Origin: Pseudomonas chlororaphis subsp. chlororaphis
GTDB taxonomy: Bacteria > Pseudomonadota > Gammaproteobacteria > Pseudomonadales > Pseudomonadaceae
DNA: 64,000 bases
NCBI RefSeq assembly: GCF_003945765.1
Contig: NZ_CP027712.1
Coordinates: 1,984,001 to 2,048,000, forward strand
Direction of reading: 5' to 3'
The notes below the pieces were generated by a model, which searched no databases, had not been told where the DNA came from, and saw only the letters and a program-made list of their open reading frames with translations. Position 1 is the stretch's first letter. The number at the start of each line of letters is the position of its first letter. Below, one piece after another: positions 27,431 to 38,031 of the stretch. Position numbers and translations under genes: made by a program.

Positions 27431-28441
27431 TTGTCCGCTCAAGTCATCGCGATTGACGCAATGGGCGGGGACTTCGGTCCCCGCAGCATTGTTCAGGCCA
27501 GCCTTGCGTGCCTGTCTGCCACCCCCTCGCTGCACCTGGCCCTTGTCGGTCAACCTTTCCTTCTAGAAGAACTGATTTCCGGTCATTCGGCTGTGGATCG
27601 CGCGCGCCTGATGGTTGTGCCCGCCGCAGAAGTCATTGGCATGGATGAAAAACCTTCCCAGGCTCTGCGTGGCAAGCCGGACTCCTCCATGCGGGTGGCG
27701 TTGGAGCTGCTGCGTGATGGCAAGGTCCAGGCCTGTGTCAGCGCCGGCAATACCGGTGCGCTGATGGCGTTGTCGCGTTATGTGTTGAAAACCCTTCCGG
27801 GCATCGATCGTCCGGCGATGGTGGCGGCTATTCCAACCCAGCGCGGCTATTGCCAGTTGCTGGATCTGGGGGCAAACGTCGATTGCAGCGCCGAGCATCT
27901 GTTCCAGTTCGCGGTCATGGGGTCGGTGGCGGCCGAGACGCTGGGGGTCGTTCGTCCGCGAGTGGCGTTGCTCAATATCGGTACTGAAGACATCAAGGGC
28001 AATCAGCAGGTCAAGCTGGCAGCTAGCCTGCTGCAGAATGCCCGGGGTCTGAATTACATCGGTTTTGTCGAGGGCGACGGGTTGTATCGCGGCGAGGCGG
28101 ACGTGGTGGTGTGCGACGGTTTTGTCGGCAATATCCTGCTCAAGTCCAGCGAGGGGCTGGCGACCATGATTGCCGCGCGCATCGAATCCCTGTTCAAGCA
28201 AAACGCGATTTCCCGTGTGGTCGGTGCTCTGGCGCTGCCGCTGATGCGGCGTCTGCAGGCCGATCTGGCGCCGGCGCGACACAATGGTGCGAGTTTTCTC
28301 GGCTTGCAGGGAATAGTCGTGAAAAGCCACGGTTCGGCAGGGGTTCAGGGTTTCCAGAGTGCGATTCAACGGGCGTTGATCGAGATCCAGGAAAACCTCC
28401 CGGAGCGCCTGCATGGGCGGCTCGAAGATCTGTTGCTTTAG
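27431..28441 (+). CDS. plsX: Phosphate acyltransferase PlsX
   Basis: A 336-residue peripheral membrane enzyme that converts acyl-ACP to acyl-phosphate for phospholipid synthesis. It starts at TTG, three bases after the rpmF stop: [16 protein letters not shown] is the family N-terminus, and the next Met lies inside that motif. [23 protein letters not shown] and [14 protein letters not shown] are conserved. The TTG start and proximity to rpmF suggest translational coupling that keeps expression low. Confidence 0.95.
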   Translation: MSAQVIAIDAMGGDFGPRSIVQASLACLSATPSLHLALVGQPFLLEELISGHSAVDRARLMVVPAAEVIGMDEKPSQALRGKPDSSMRVALELLRDGKVQACVSAGNTGALMALSRYVLKTLPGIDRPAMVAAIPTQRGYCQLLDLGANVDCSAEHLFQFAVMGSVAAETLGVVRPRVALLNIGTEDIKGNQQVKLAASLLQNARGLNYIGFVEGDGLYRGEADVVVCDGFVGNILLKSSEGLATMIAARIESLFKQNAISRVVGALALPLMRRLQADLAPARHNGASFLGLQGIVVKSHGSAGVQGFQSAIQRALIEIQENLPERLHGRLEDLLL

Positions 28442-28567
28442 GCGTTTGCACTCGGAAATGCTTAAATGTGACCGCTCAGTTCAATTGGCCATCCAACTGT
28501 CAGTTTCTTGCGTCCACCACGGTGGGGCGTCAATTCTCCGACGACAAGATCATTAGGGGCTTGTTAC

Positions 28568-29506
28568 ATGTCTGCATCCCTCGCATTCGTCTTTCCTGGA
28601 CAGGGCTCGCAGTCCCTCGGCATGTTGGCCGAGTTGGGCGCGCAGTGCCCGTTGATCCTCGAAACCTTCAAAGAAGCTTCCGATGCTCTGGGCTACGATC
28701 TCTGGGCCTTGACCCAAGAGGGTCCCGAAGAGCTGCTCAATCAAACCGACAAAACCCAGCCGGCCATTCTGACCGCCTCTATCGCCCTGTGGCGTCTGTG
28801 GCTGGCGGAAGGCGGGGCGCGCCCGGCATTCGTTGCCGGCCACAGCCTGGGTGAATACAGCGCGCTGGTTGCCGCTGGCAGCCTGACTCTGGGCGAAGCC
28901 GTGAAGCTGGTAGAGCGTCGCGGCCAGTTGATGCAAGAAGCCGTTCCAGCAGGGCAGGGCGGCATGGCGGCGATTCTCGGCCTGGAAGATGCCGATGTGC
29001 TGGCCGCTTGTGCCGAAGCCGCACAAGGCGAAGTGGTCAGCGCGGTCAATTTCAACTCCCCGGGTCAGGTGGTGATCGCCGGCGCCAAGGCCGCTGTCGA
29101 GCGCGCCATTGAGGGTTGCAAGGCGCGTGGCGCCAAGCGCGCCATGCCATTGCCCGTCAGCGTGCCATCACACTGCGAGCTGATGCGTCCGGCTGCCGAG
29201 CGTTTCGCCGAGTCGATTGCCGCCATCAACTGGCAGGCGCCACAGATTCCGTTGGTACAGAACGTCAGCGCTGATGTGGCTCCGGATCTCGAAACCCTCA
29301 AGCGCGACCTGCTGGAGCAGCTGTACAAGCCGGTGCGTTGGGTGGAGTCGGTGCAGACCCTGGCCGCCAAGGGCGCTACCCAGCTGGTCGAGTGCGGTCC
29401 GGGCAAGGTCCTGGCGGGTCTCAACAAGCGCTGCGCCGAAGGCGTATCGACCTCTAACCTGAACACCCCAGATGCCTTCGCTGCCGCTCGCGCAGCGTTG
29501 GTCTGA
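28568..29506 (+). CDS. fabD: Malonyl-CoA:ACP transacylase FabD
   Basis: A 312-residue enzyme that loads malonate onto ACP. FVFPGQGSQS at the start and the nucleophile elbow GHSLGEYSAL (Ser93) are intact, with the PVSVPSHCELM His region and QNVSAD further on. The ATG 28568 was chosen over an upstream in-frame start at 28508, since the family begins MSASLAFVFPGQG. It lies 126 bp after plsX, a gap that may hold its own promoter. Confidence 0.96.
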   Translation: MSASLAFVFPGQGSQSLGMLAELGAQCPLILETFKEASDALGYDLWALTQEGPEELLNQTDKTQPAILTASIALWRLWLAEGGARPAFVAGHSLGEYSALVAAGSLTLGEAVKLVERRGQLMQEAVPAGQGGMAAILGLEDADVLAACAEAAQGEVVSAVNFNSPGQVVIAGAKAAVERAIEGCKARGAKRAMPLPVSVPSHCELMRPAAERFAESIAAINWQAPQIPLVQNVSADVAPDLETLKRDLLEQLYKPVRWVESVQTLAAKGATQLVECGPGKVLAGLNKRCAEGVSTSNLNTPDAFAAARAALV

Positions 29507-29522
29507 ATTAGGAGAAGCCTGC

Positions 29523-30263
29523 ATGAGTCTGCAAGGTAAAGTTGCATTGGTTACCGGCGCCAGCCGCGGTATTGGCCAGGCCATCGCGCTTGAGCTGGGT
29601 CGCCTGGGCGCTATCGTTGTGGGTACCGCAACCTCCGCTTCGGGCGCCGAGGCTATTGCTGCCACGTTGAAGGAAAACGGCATTCAAGGCACTGGCCTTG
29701 AACTCAATGTCACCAGCGACGAGTCCGTTGCTGCCGTACTGGCCAGTATTCAGGAGCAGTTCGGCGCGCCGGCGATCCTGGTGAACAACGCTGGTATTAC
29801 CCGTGACAACCTGATGATGCGCATGAAAGACGACGAGTGGTACGACGTGATCGATACCAACCTGAACAGTCTGTATCGCCTGTCCAAGGGCGTTCTGCGC
29901 GGCATGACCAAGGCTCGCTGGGGGCGAATCATCAGTATCGGTTCGGTGGTGGGTGCCATGGGCAACGCTGGCCAAGTAAACTACGCCACCGCCAAGGCCG
30001 GTCTGGAAGGTTTCAGCCGTGCTCTGGCGCGTGAGGTCGGCTCGCGGTCGGTTACCGTGAACTCGGTGACTCCGGGTTTCATCGATACCGACATGACCCG
30101 CGACTTGCCTGAAGCGCAGCGTGAAGCGCTGCAAACACAAATTCCGCTGGGTCGTCTGGGGCAGGCTCAAGAGATCGCGCAAGTGGTCGCTTTTCTTGCA
30201 TCCGACGGTGCGGCATACGTGACCGGGGCTACAATCCCGGTGAACGGCGGGATGTACATGTGA
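29523..30263 (+). CDS. fabG: 3-oxoacyl-ACP reductase FabG
   Basis: A 246-residue NADPH-dependent SDR that reduces beta-ketoacyl-ACP. It shows the cofactor motif TGASRGIG (about 11-18), NNAGITRD, and the Ser-Tyr-Lys triad in ISIGSVVG and NYATAKAG, with the C-terminal PVNGGMYM. AGGAG sits 8-9 nt before the ATG, and it lies 16 bp after fabD. Confidence 0.96.
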   Translation: MSLQGKVALVTGASRGIGQAIALELGRLGAIVVGTATSASGAEAIAATLKENGIQGTGLELNVTSDESVAAVLASIQEQFGAPAILVNNAGITRDNLMMRMKDDEWYDVIDTNLNSLYRLSKGVLRGMTKARWGRIISIGSVVGAMGNAGQVNYATAKAGLEGFSRALAREVGSRSVTVNSVTPGFIDTDMTRDLPEAQREALQTQIPLGRLGQAQEIAQVVAFLASDGAAYVTGATIPVNGGMYM

Positions 30264-30459
30264 GTTAAATGTGACGGATTGCTTCAAAAAAATGTCATAC
30301 GAGCTGTCTAAAATCCGTTATAAAGCTGCAATCAATTTATAGGCAGGTGGCCAAAGGGTTTGAGGAGTGAAGCTTTCAGTTGAAAAGCTGAAAAGCCTTT
30401 CTATACACTTACCCACTGGCCAGCTGCCTGAATTTGTCCATTAGGAGTGAAAACAAGGT
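30264..30459 (+). promoter_or_regulatory. acpP upstream region with structured leader and sRNA-complementary ribosome site
   Basis: AT-rich 196-bp gap before acpP. The segment CCATTAGGAGT (30438-30448) includes the AGGAG Shine-Dalgarno and is identical to 36652-36662, within the candidate RgsA gene, so the minus-strand sRNA could pair there. A promoter for strong acpP expression is expected, but no near-consensus pair of hexamers could be placed with confidence. Confidence 0.6.
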
Positions 30460-30696
30460 ATGAGCACCATCGAAGAGCGCGTCAAGAAAATCGTTGCTGA
30501 GCAACTGGGCGTTAAAGAAGAAGAAGTTGTTAACACCGCTTCCTTCGTTGAAGACCTGGGTGCCGACTCCCTTGACACCGTTGAGCTGGTGATGGCTCTG
30601 GAAGAGGAATTCGAGACCGAAATCCCTGACGAAGAAGCTGAAAAGATCACTACCGTTCAAGCAGCTATCGACTACGTTACCAGCCACCAGGCTTAA
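30460..30696 (+). CDS. acpP: Acyl carrier protein AcpP
   Basis: A 78-residue acidic carrier protein. Ser37 in GADSLDT is the phosphopantetheine attachment site. It holds growing acyl chains for FabD, FabG and FabF encoded around it. A strong hairpin terminator follows at once, so acpP is probably made in excess over fabF. Its ribosome site matches the antisense segment of the sRNA at 36.6 kb. Confidence 0.98.
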   Translation: MSTIEERVKKIVAEQLGVKEEEVVNTASFVEDLGADSLDTVELVMALEEEFETEIPDEEAEKITTVQAAIDYVTSHQA

Positions 30697-30725
30697 TCGT
30701 ATTTAGTCGTCTTTTGCTGTCATGG

Positions 30726-30761
30726 AAAAACCGCACTGCCGTTACGGCGTGCGGTTTTTTC
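30726..30761 (+). terminator. Strong terminator/attenuator between acpP and fabF
   Basis: AAAAACCGCAC (30726-30736) pairs with GTGCGGTTTTT (30749-30759), with an inner GCC/GGC pairing and a T run. It lies inside the fab run and could reduce read-through into fabF. Confidence 0.85.
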
Positions 30762-30807
30762 TTTAGGCCTGATGCAAAGTGTCGTCATTAGAAAAAAGGA
30801 GAGTGCT

Positions 30808-32052
30808 GTGTCGCGTAGACGCGTCGTAGTCACCGGTATGGGTATGTTGTCGCCACTGGGTACGGATGTTCCGAGCAGCTGGCAGGGCATTCTGGCTGGC
30901 CGCAGTGGCATTGGTCTGATCGAACACACCGACCTTTCTGCCTATTCCACCCGTTTTGGCGGCTCGGTAAAGGGCTTCAATGTCGAGGAATACCTGTCGG
31001 TCAAAGAGGCCCGCAAGCTCGACCTGTTCATTCAATACGGCTTGGCGGCCGGTTTTCAGGCAGTGCGTAATGCCGGCCTGGAAGTGACCGATGCCAACCG
31101 CGAGCGAATTGGCGTTGCCATGGGGTCGGGTATTGGTGGTTTGACCAATATCGAGGAAACCAGCCGCACGCTGCATGATTCCGGCCCGCGTCGAATTTCT
31201 CCGTTCTTCGTGCCTGGCTCGATCATCAATATGATTTCCGGATTCCTGTCCATCCATCTGGGTGCCCAGGGGCCGAACTACGCCATTTCCACGGCCTGCA
31301 CCACAGGTACCCACTGCATTGGCATGGCGGCCCGCAATATTGCCTTTGGCGAAGCCGACGTGATGATCGCCGGTGGCGCTGAAATGGCCGCCTGCGGCCT
31401 GGGCATGGGTGGTTTTGGCGCATCCCGCGCGCTGTCGACCCGCAATGACGAGCCAACCCGTGCCAGTCGTCCTTGGGACAAGGGCCGTGATGGCTTCGTG
31501 CTGTCCGACGGTGCCGGCGCGCTGGTGCTCGAAGAGCTGGAGCATGCCAAGGCCCGTGGCGCGACCATCTATGCCGAACTGATCGGTTTTGGCATGAGCG
31601 GCGATGCCTACCACATGACTTCGCCACCCGCCGATGGCGCCGGCGCGGCGCGCTGCATCGCCAATGCGCTGCGTGACGCCAAGCTGAACGTCGAGCAGGT
31701 GCAGTACATCAATGCCCACGGTACTTCGACACCTGCTGGTGACCTGGCGGAAGCCGAGGCGATCAAGAGTGTGTTCGGCGATCACGCCTACAAGCTGGCG
31801 ATCAGCTCCACCAAGTCCATGACCGGCCATCTGCTGGGTGCCGCGGGTGCCATCGAGGCCATCTTCAGCGTGCTGGCGATCAACAGCCAGGCAGCGCCAC
31901 CGACCATCAACCTCGATGAGCCGGACGAAGGTTGCGACCTGGATTTCGTGCCGCACACCGCACGCAACATGGACATCGACGTGGTGCTGTCCAACTCCTT
32001 CGGGTTCGGCGGTACCAACGGCTCCCTGGTGTTCCGCCGGTTCGCCGGCTGA
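30808..32052 (+). CDS. fabF: Beta-ketoacyl-ACP synthase II FabF
   Basis: A 414-residue condensing enzyme that elongates acyl-ACP chains. The GTG 30808 start follows AAAGGAG by 7 nt; in-frame codons to 30772 lack a site. The triad is Cys164 in [10 protein letters not shown], His in NAHGTSTP and His in SMTGHLLGA. FabF sets the balance of vaccenate in the membrane. Its stop overlaps the pabC start (TGATG). Confidence 0.97.
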   Translation: MSRRRVVVTGMGMLSPLGTDVPSSWQGILAGRSGIGLIEHTDLSAYSTRFGGSVKGFNVEEYLSVKEARKLDLFIQYGLAAGFQAVRNAGLEVTDANRERIGVAMGSGIGGLTNIEETSRTLHDSGPRRISPFFVPGSIINMISGFLSIHLGAQGPNYAISTACTTGTHCIGMAARNIAFGEADVMIAGGAEMAACGLGMGGFGASRALSTRNDEPTRASRPWDKGRDGFVLSDGAGALVLEELEHAKARGATIYAELIGFGMSGDAYHMTSPPADGAGAARCIANALRDAKLNVEQVQYINAHGTSTPAGDLAEAEAIKSVFGDHAYKLAISSTKSMTGHLLGAAGAIEAIFSVLAINSQAAPPTINLDEPDEGCDLDFVPHTARNMDIDVVLSNSFGFGGTNGSLVFRRFAG

Positions 32053-32867
32053 TGGACAGCTGGGTCGACGGTCAGCCGGCTGACGTTCTGTCGCTCAAGG
32101 ACCGCGGCCTGGCTTATGGCGATGGCCTGTTCGAGACCATCGCGGTAAGGGCGGGCCAGCCCTTGTTGCTGGAGCGGCACCTGCTGCGCCTGGCCGACGG
32201 CTGTTCGCGCCTGGCCATCGCTGCCGATCAGGCGTTGATCCGCAGCGAGCTCACCGCCTACGCCTCGCTGCTGGGGGAGGGCGTGCTCAAGCTGATCCTC
32301 ACCCGGGGTGACAGCCAGCGCGGTTATGCCGCCGACCCGCGGGCGCAGCCGCGGCGAATCCTCCAGGGTAATGCGCCGGCTGCTTATCCGGCGGCGCATG
32401 CCGAGCAGGGGGTTCGACTGTTCCCTTGCACCACCCGCCTGTCCGAGCAGCCCTTGCTCGCCGGCCTCAAGCACCTCAACCGACTGGAGCAGGTTCTTGC
32501 CCGTTCCGAGTGGCAGGACAGCGAGCATGCCGAAGGCTTGATGCTCGACGTTTCCGGGCGGGTGATCGAGGGCGTGTTCAGCAATCTGTTCCTGGTGCGC
32601 GACGGTGCCTTATTCACGGCCGATCTGAGCCGTTGCGGAGTCGCCGGAGTGATGCGCGCTGAAATATTGTTTCAGGCCGCGTCGTTGGCTATCCCCACAG
32701 AAATCGCCGACATCAGTCTCGAACAGTTGCAACAGGCCGACGAAGTCTTTGTCTGCAACAGTGTCTATGGCATTTGGCCGGTGCTTGCCTGTGGCGCGCT
32801 GCGCTGGTCGGCCGGACCGCTCACCCGTAAACTGCAACGCATTGCCCGCACGCTACTGGATGCCTGA
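32052..32867 (+). CDS. pabC: Aminodeoxychorismate lyase PabC
   Basis: A 271-residue fold-type IV PLP enzyme that makes 4-aminobenzoate for folate. DRGLAYGDGLFETI, the LKHLNRLEQVLAR lysine segment and EGVFSNLFLV are typical. One-base stop/start overlap with fabF and 3-bp spacing to mltG, the same order as E. coli fabF-pabC-yceG-tmk-holB. Confidence 0.94.
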   Translation: MDSWVDGQPADVLSLKDRGLAYGDGLFETIAVRAGQPLLLERHLLRLADGCSRLAIAADQALIRSELTAYASLLGEGVLKLILTRGDSQRGYAADPRAQPRRILQGNAPAAYPAAHAEQGVRLFPCTTRLSEQPLLAGLKHLNRLEQVLARSEWQDSEHAEGLMLDVSGRVIEGVFSNLFLVRDGALFTADLSRCGVAGVMRAEILFQAASLAIPTEIADISLEQLQQADEVFVCNSVYGIWPVLACGALRWSAGPLTRKLQRIARTLLDA

Positions 32868-32870
32868 TTT

Positions 32871-34103
32871 GTGAGACGTAAACTATTGCTTCTGCTGGAG
32901 ACCGGACTGGTTCTGGCAGGTCTGGCGCTGGGCGCCTCGGCCTGGAAGTTGAACTCGGCGCTGGAGCAGCCTCTCAACCTGACCCAAGAGCAATTGCTCG
33001 ACGTGCCGGCTGGCTCGACGCCAGGCGGTACCTTCAACCGTATGGAAGCCAATGGCGTTCTCAAGGACGCGTTCTGGCTGCGCCTGTACTGGCGCTTCAA
33101 CATGGAAGGACAGCCACTGCACAGCGGCGAATACCGCATGACCCCAGGGATGACCGCGCAAGGCCTGATCGGGGTCTGGCAGCGTGGTGAAGTGGTGCAG
33201 TACAGCCTGACCCTGGTGGAAGGCTGGACCTTCCGTCAGGTGCGCGCGGCGTTGGCCAAGCATGACAAGCTCGAGCAGACCCTGAATGGGTTGAGTGACA
33301 GTGAAGTCATGGAAAAGCTCGGTCACGGCGGAGTTTTCCCCGAAGGCCGGTTCTTTCCCGATACCTACCGTTTCGTGCGTGGGATGACCGATGCCGAGCT
33401 ACTGGAAAAAGCCTACAGCCGCCTGGACGAGGTGCTGGCCAAGGAATGGAACAAGCGCTCGGCCGATGTGCCTTATACCGAGCCCTATCAGGCGCTGATC
33501 ATGGCCTCGCTGGTGGAGAAGGAAACCGGCGTGCCCCAGGAGCGTGGACAGATCGCCGGGGTTTTCGTGCGCCGCATGCAGGTCGGCATGTTGCTGCAAA
33601 CCGATCCGACGGTGATCTATGGTCTGGGCGAGCGTTACAACGGTAAGTTGACCCGCGCCCTGCTGAAGGAAGCGACCCCCTACAACACCTACGTGATCAG
33701 TGGCTTGCCGCCGACGCCGATCGCCATGGTCGGTCGCGAGGCGATCCATGCCGCGCTCAACCCGGTACCGGGCAGCAGTCTGTATTTCGTGGCGCGTGGC
33801 GATGGCAGTCATGTGTTCTCCGACGATCTGGATGCGCATAACAATGCCGTGCGCGAGTTCCAGCTCAAGCGTCGCGCCGATTATCGTTCCAGCCCGGCTC
33901 CGGCGGGCAGCCCGGCGGCTTCCGAGACTCCGGAGTCGACTCCGGCGGCGTCACCCGATACCGGGCCCGAGGCGGTTCCGCAGGTGGCACCTCAGACGTC
34001 CCCTGAAGAGCCTTCTCAGGAGGCTCCCCAAGTGAGCCCGGAAGTACCGCCGCAAGCACCGCTCGAAACTCCCGTCGAGCCCGAGCCGAAAAGCCCGCAA
34101 TGA
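32871..34103 (+). CDS. mltG: Endolytic murein transglycosylase MltG
   Basis: A 410-residue inner-membrane lytic transglycosylase that may end glycan strand growth. It begins at GTG (MRRKLLLLLETGLVLAGLAL) with one membrane anchor, then a LysM-like region and the YceG catalytic domain with the Glu of MASLVEKETG and QTDPTVIYGLG. The last ~70 residues are an added Pro/Glu/Ser/Ala-rich tail (APAGSPAASETPESTPAAS), absent from E. coli YceG (340 residues) and likely disordered. Confidence 0.93.
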   Translation: MRRKLLLLLETGLVLAGLALGASAWKLNSALEQPLNLTQEQLLDVPAGSTPGGTFNRMEANGVLKDAFWLRLYWRFNMEGQPLHSGEYRMTPGMTAQGLIGVWQRGEVVQYSLTLVEGWTFRQVRAALAKHDKLEQTLNGLSDSEVMEKLGHGGVFPEGRFFPDTYRFVRGMTDAELLEKAYSRLDEVLAKEWNKRSADVPYTEPYQALIMASLVEKETGVPQERGQIAGVFVRRMQVGMLLQTDPTVIYGLGERYNGKLTRALLKEATPYNTYVISGLPPTPIAMVGREAIHAALNPVPGSSLYFVARGDGSHVFSDDLDAHNNAVREFQLKRRADYRSSPAPAGSPAASETPESTPAASPDTGPEAVPQVAPQTSPEEPSQEAPQVSPEVPPQAPLETPVEPEPKSPQ

Positions 34104-34113
34104 CTTTGATTAA

Positions 34114-35734
<1,621 letters not shown>

Positions 35735-35816
35735 CGGCGGCGTCTGGAAATAAACCGAATCGCCGGCTGCCGCTCGGGCCGGCCTGTTCATTGACCGAAT
35801 GTGGTTGTCGCTTCTT

Positions 35817-36602
35817 ATGCTTGTAGATTCCCATTGTCACCTCGATCGCCTCGACCTCGCCGCCCATGACGGCTCCCTGGATGCCGCCTTGGACGCGGCT
35901 CGTCAGCGCGGTGTCGGGCATTTCCTGTGCATTGGCGTCAGCGCCGACAATGCGGCCGACGTCAAGGCGCTGGCGGAGCGTTATGACGACGTCGATTGCT
36001 CGGTGGGTATCCATCCCCTGGATGTCCAGCCCGGCGCCGCACCAGCCCTCGACTGGCTGCTGCGGGAGCTGAATCACCCGCGGGTGGTGGCCATCGGCGA
36101 GACCGGCCTGGATTACCACTACGAGCCGGAAGCGGCGCAGTTGCAGCAGGAATCCTTCCGCCTGCACCTGCAAGCCGCCCAGCAGACCGGCCAGCCGGTG
36201 ATCGTTCACACCCGTGGCGCGCGCGCCGATACCCTGACTCTGCTGCGCGAAGCGGCGTTGCCGCAAGCCGGAGTCCTGCACTGCTTCACCGAAGACTGGG
36301 ACATGGCCAAGGCCGCGCTGGACCTGGGTTTCTACATTTCCCTGTCCGGGATTGTCACTTTCCGCAATGCCGATGCACTGCGGGACGTGGCGCGCCAGGT
36401 GCCGACCGACCGTTTGCTGGTGGAAACCGATTCGCCGTACCTGGCGCCGATTCCTTATCGCGGCAAGCCCAACCTGCCGCAGTACGTGCGTGAAGTCGCC
36501 GAGTTCCTGGCCATGCTGCGTGGGGAGCCCTACGAGCGTTTTGCCGAACAGACCACCGAGAACTTCAAGCGTCTGTTCCCGCTGGCGCACGTCAAGGGCT
36601 GA
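35817..36602 (+). CDS. tatD: TatD-family metal-dependent hydrolase
   Basis: A 261-residue TIM-barrel DNase. ATG 35817 (MLVDSHCHLDRLDL) matches the family start; an upstream GTG (35799) adds only six residues. HxH (SHCHLD), GETGLDYHYE, VIVHTR and ETDSPYLAP metal ligands are complete. It probably acts in DNA or D-amino-acid repair in the cytosol. It ends just before the convergent sRNA terminator. Confidence 0.92.
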   Translation: MLVDSHCHLDRLDLAAHDGSLDAALDAARQRGVGHFLCIGVSADNAADVKALAERYDDVDCSVGIHPLDVQPGAAPALDWLLRELNHPRVVAIGETGLDYHYEPEAAQLQQESFRLHLQAAQQTGQPVIVHTRGARADTLTLLREAALPQAGVLHCFTEDWDMAKAALDLGFYISLSGIVTFRNADALRDVARQVPTDRLLVETDSPYLAPIPYRGKPNLPQYVREVAEFLAMLRGEPYERFAEQTTENFKRLFPLAHVKG

Positions 36603-36611
36603 ATCGCAGGC

Positions 36612-36735
36612 AAAAAAAACCCGGGTTCTGGGGGGTGAATCCGGGTTAAGACCATTAGGAGTAAAACAAAGGCACACCATCCCTTGGTACCTTCATCGGC
36701 GCTTCACTTGGGGGAGATGTCACGCCGACATTTCA
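36612..36735 (-). ncRNA. rgsA: Candidate small RNA RgsA
   Basis: About 120 nt on the minus strand between tatD and the next gene, the position described for RgsA downstream of tatD in Pseudomonas. A terminator stem (36618-36647) is followed on the minus strand by eight T (36619-36612). A possible stationary-phase type -10, CAATACT, lies near 36737-36742. The segment 36652-36672 is antisense to the acpP ribosome site. RgsA is known (from memory) as a RpoS-dependent sRNA that acts on acpP and fis in P. aeruginosa. The 5' end is inferred. Confidence 0.65.
36618..36647 (-). terminator. Rho-independent terminator of the sRNA
   Basis: On the minus strand AACCCGGATTC pairs with GAACCCGGGTT (one G-U) around an all-C/A loop and runs into eight T. 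On the plus strand no T run follows, so it terminates the minus-strand transcript. Confidence 0.8.
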
Positions 36736-36819
36736 AGTATTGATCACTATTGAATTCAGTCCAGTTGGCCTTGCTCGTTTTTTAAACAAATTTGGAATAC
36801 GAGCGCTTCGCTTGAGTTC

Positions 36820-37953
36820 TCATTGCCGGGCGATATCAGCCACGATGGCGAGAGTTTCGTCGATTACGCGTTTTTCGGTATAGAAATGCGGTGAAAATCT
36901 AACCCCTGGACCACGGGGAATACACACCACCTGCTGCTGTTGCAGCGCCTCATGAACTGCCTGATTATCGATGCCATCGATACTGAACGAGAAAATTCCG
37001 CCGCGTCGGGCGGGGTTGAGTGGGGTGTGCAGGCGTACGCCGGGGATAGCATTCAGGCCATCCTGGAGCCATTGGACCCGTTCGGCGATCAAGGTCGCCA
37101 CGTGTTCCATGCCCACCTCTTCCAATAACGACAGGCTTGCTTCCAGGGCCATGGCGCCGAGCATGTTCGGGCTGCCGCACTCGAAGCGCCGCGCGCTCTT
37201 GGCCGGTTCCCATTCGCTACGGCTGTAATCGCCCATGTGTTCCAGCATGTGCCAGCCGAACTCATGGAGCTTGAGCTGCGCGCGCAGCTCGCTGCGGCAA
37301 TAGAACACGCCGAGACCTTCAGGCCCGAGCATCCATTTGTGGCCGTCGGCCATGGCGAAGTCGCATTGATAGGCCTGGACGTCGAAGGGTTGGGCGCCCA
37401 GTTGCTGGATGGCGTCGATGCAGAACAGCACGTTCTGTTGTTTGCAGCCGGCGCCCAGGCGCTGCAGGTCCAGGCGCAGACCGCTGGCGAACTGCACCGC
37501 GCTGATCGCCATCAGCCGGGTGCGCGGCCCGCAGGCGGCCAGCAGCGCGCCTTCCGGATCGTCGCCCTTGAGGCTGACCTGCAGCACTTCCACACCCTGG
37601 CTGGCCAGGGCTTCCCAGACGACGCGGTTGGAGGGGAATTCCTCGTCGCTGATGACGATCTGGTCACCTTGTTCCCAAGGCAGACCAAAGGCGACGAATG
37701 ACAGCGCCTCCGAAGTATTTTTGACCAGCGCGATGTCATCCGTTGACGGTGCATTTAGCAGGCGCATCAGGCGTTCGCGCAGGCGTTGTTCAAGGGCCAT
37801 CCAGTCCGGATAATCCCGCGCGCCCAGCAAAACGTTCTCTTTGGCGAAGCGCGCCACGGCTTCGGCGGCCCGATTCGGCCAGGGGGCGACAGCTGCGTGA
37901 TTCAAATAACGCAGGCCTGGGGCTTGTACAAATTCATCAAGAAACATAGTCAT
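36820..37953 (-). CDS. Class V aminotransferase / cysteine desulfurase-like PLP protein
   Basis: A 377-residue fold-type I PLP enzyme. The PLP lysine is in ADGHKWMLGPEG; RYLNHAAVAPWP at the N-terminus and SNRVVWEAL are typical of the isopenicillin N epimerase/kynureninase-like branch of class V. Start codons at 37953 and 37947 are both possible, with a weak ribosome site. It is divergent from a TetR gene 78 bp away. Reaction unknown: amine transfer, sulfur removal or epimerisation. Confidence 0.8.
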   Translation of the reverse strand: MTMFLDEFVQAPGLRYLNHAAVAPWPNRAAEAVARFAKENVLLGARDYPDWMALEQRLRERLMRLLNAPSTDDIALVKNTSEALSFVAFGLPWEQGDQIVISDEEFPSNRVVWEALASQGVEVLQVSLKGDDPEGALLAACGPRTRLMAISAVQFASGLRLDLQRLGAGCKQQNVLFCIDAIQQLGAQPFDVQAYQCDFAMADGHKWMLGPEGLGVFYCRSELRAQLKLHEFGWHMLEHMGDYSRSEWEPAKSARRFECGSPNMLGAMALEASLSLLEEVGMEHVATLIAERVQWLQDGLNAIPGVRLHTPLNPARRGGIFSFSIDGIDNQAVHEALQQQQVVCIPRGPGVRFSPHFYTEKRVIDETLAIVADIARQ

Positions 37954-38031
37954 GGTCGGATGATCCGTGCATTTTGGCGCAATTTAGGCATAATACGCGG
38001 CTTCGATTTTGACCCCGACAGACCTTTTCTT

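Noticed and set aside
36651..36672. Apparent ribosome binding site (AGGAG) on the plus strand after tatD
   Set aside because: No open frame follows; the match is better explained as the complement of the sRNA pairing segment.
37786..38031. N-terminal extension of the TetR regulator
   Set aside because: It overlaps the divergent aminotransferase gene and lacks TetR features; ATG 38032 gives the normal length.
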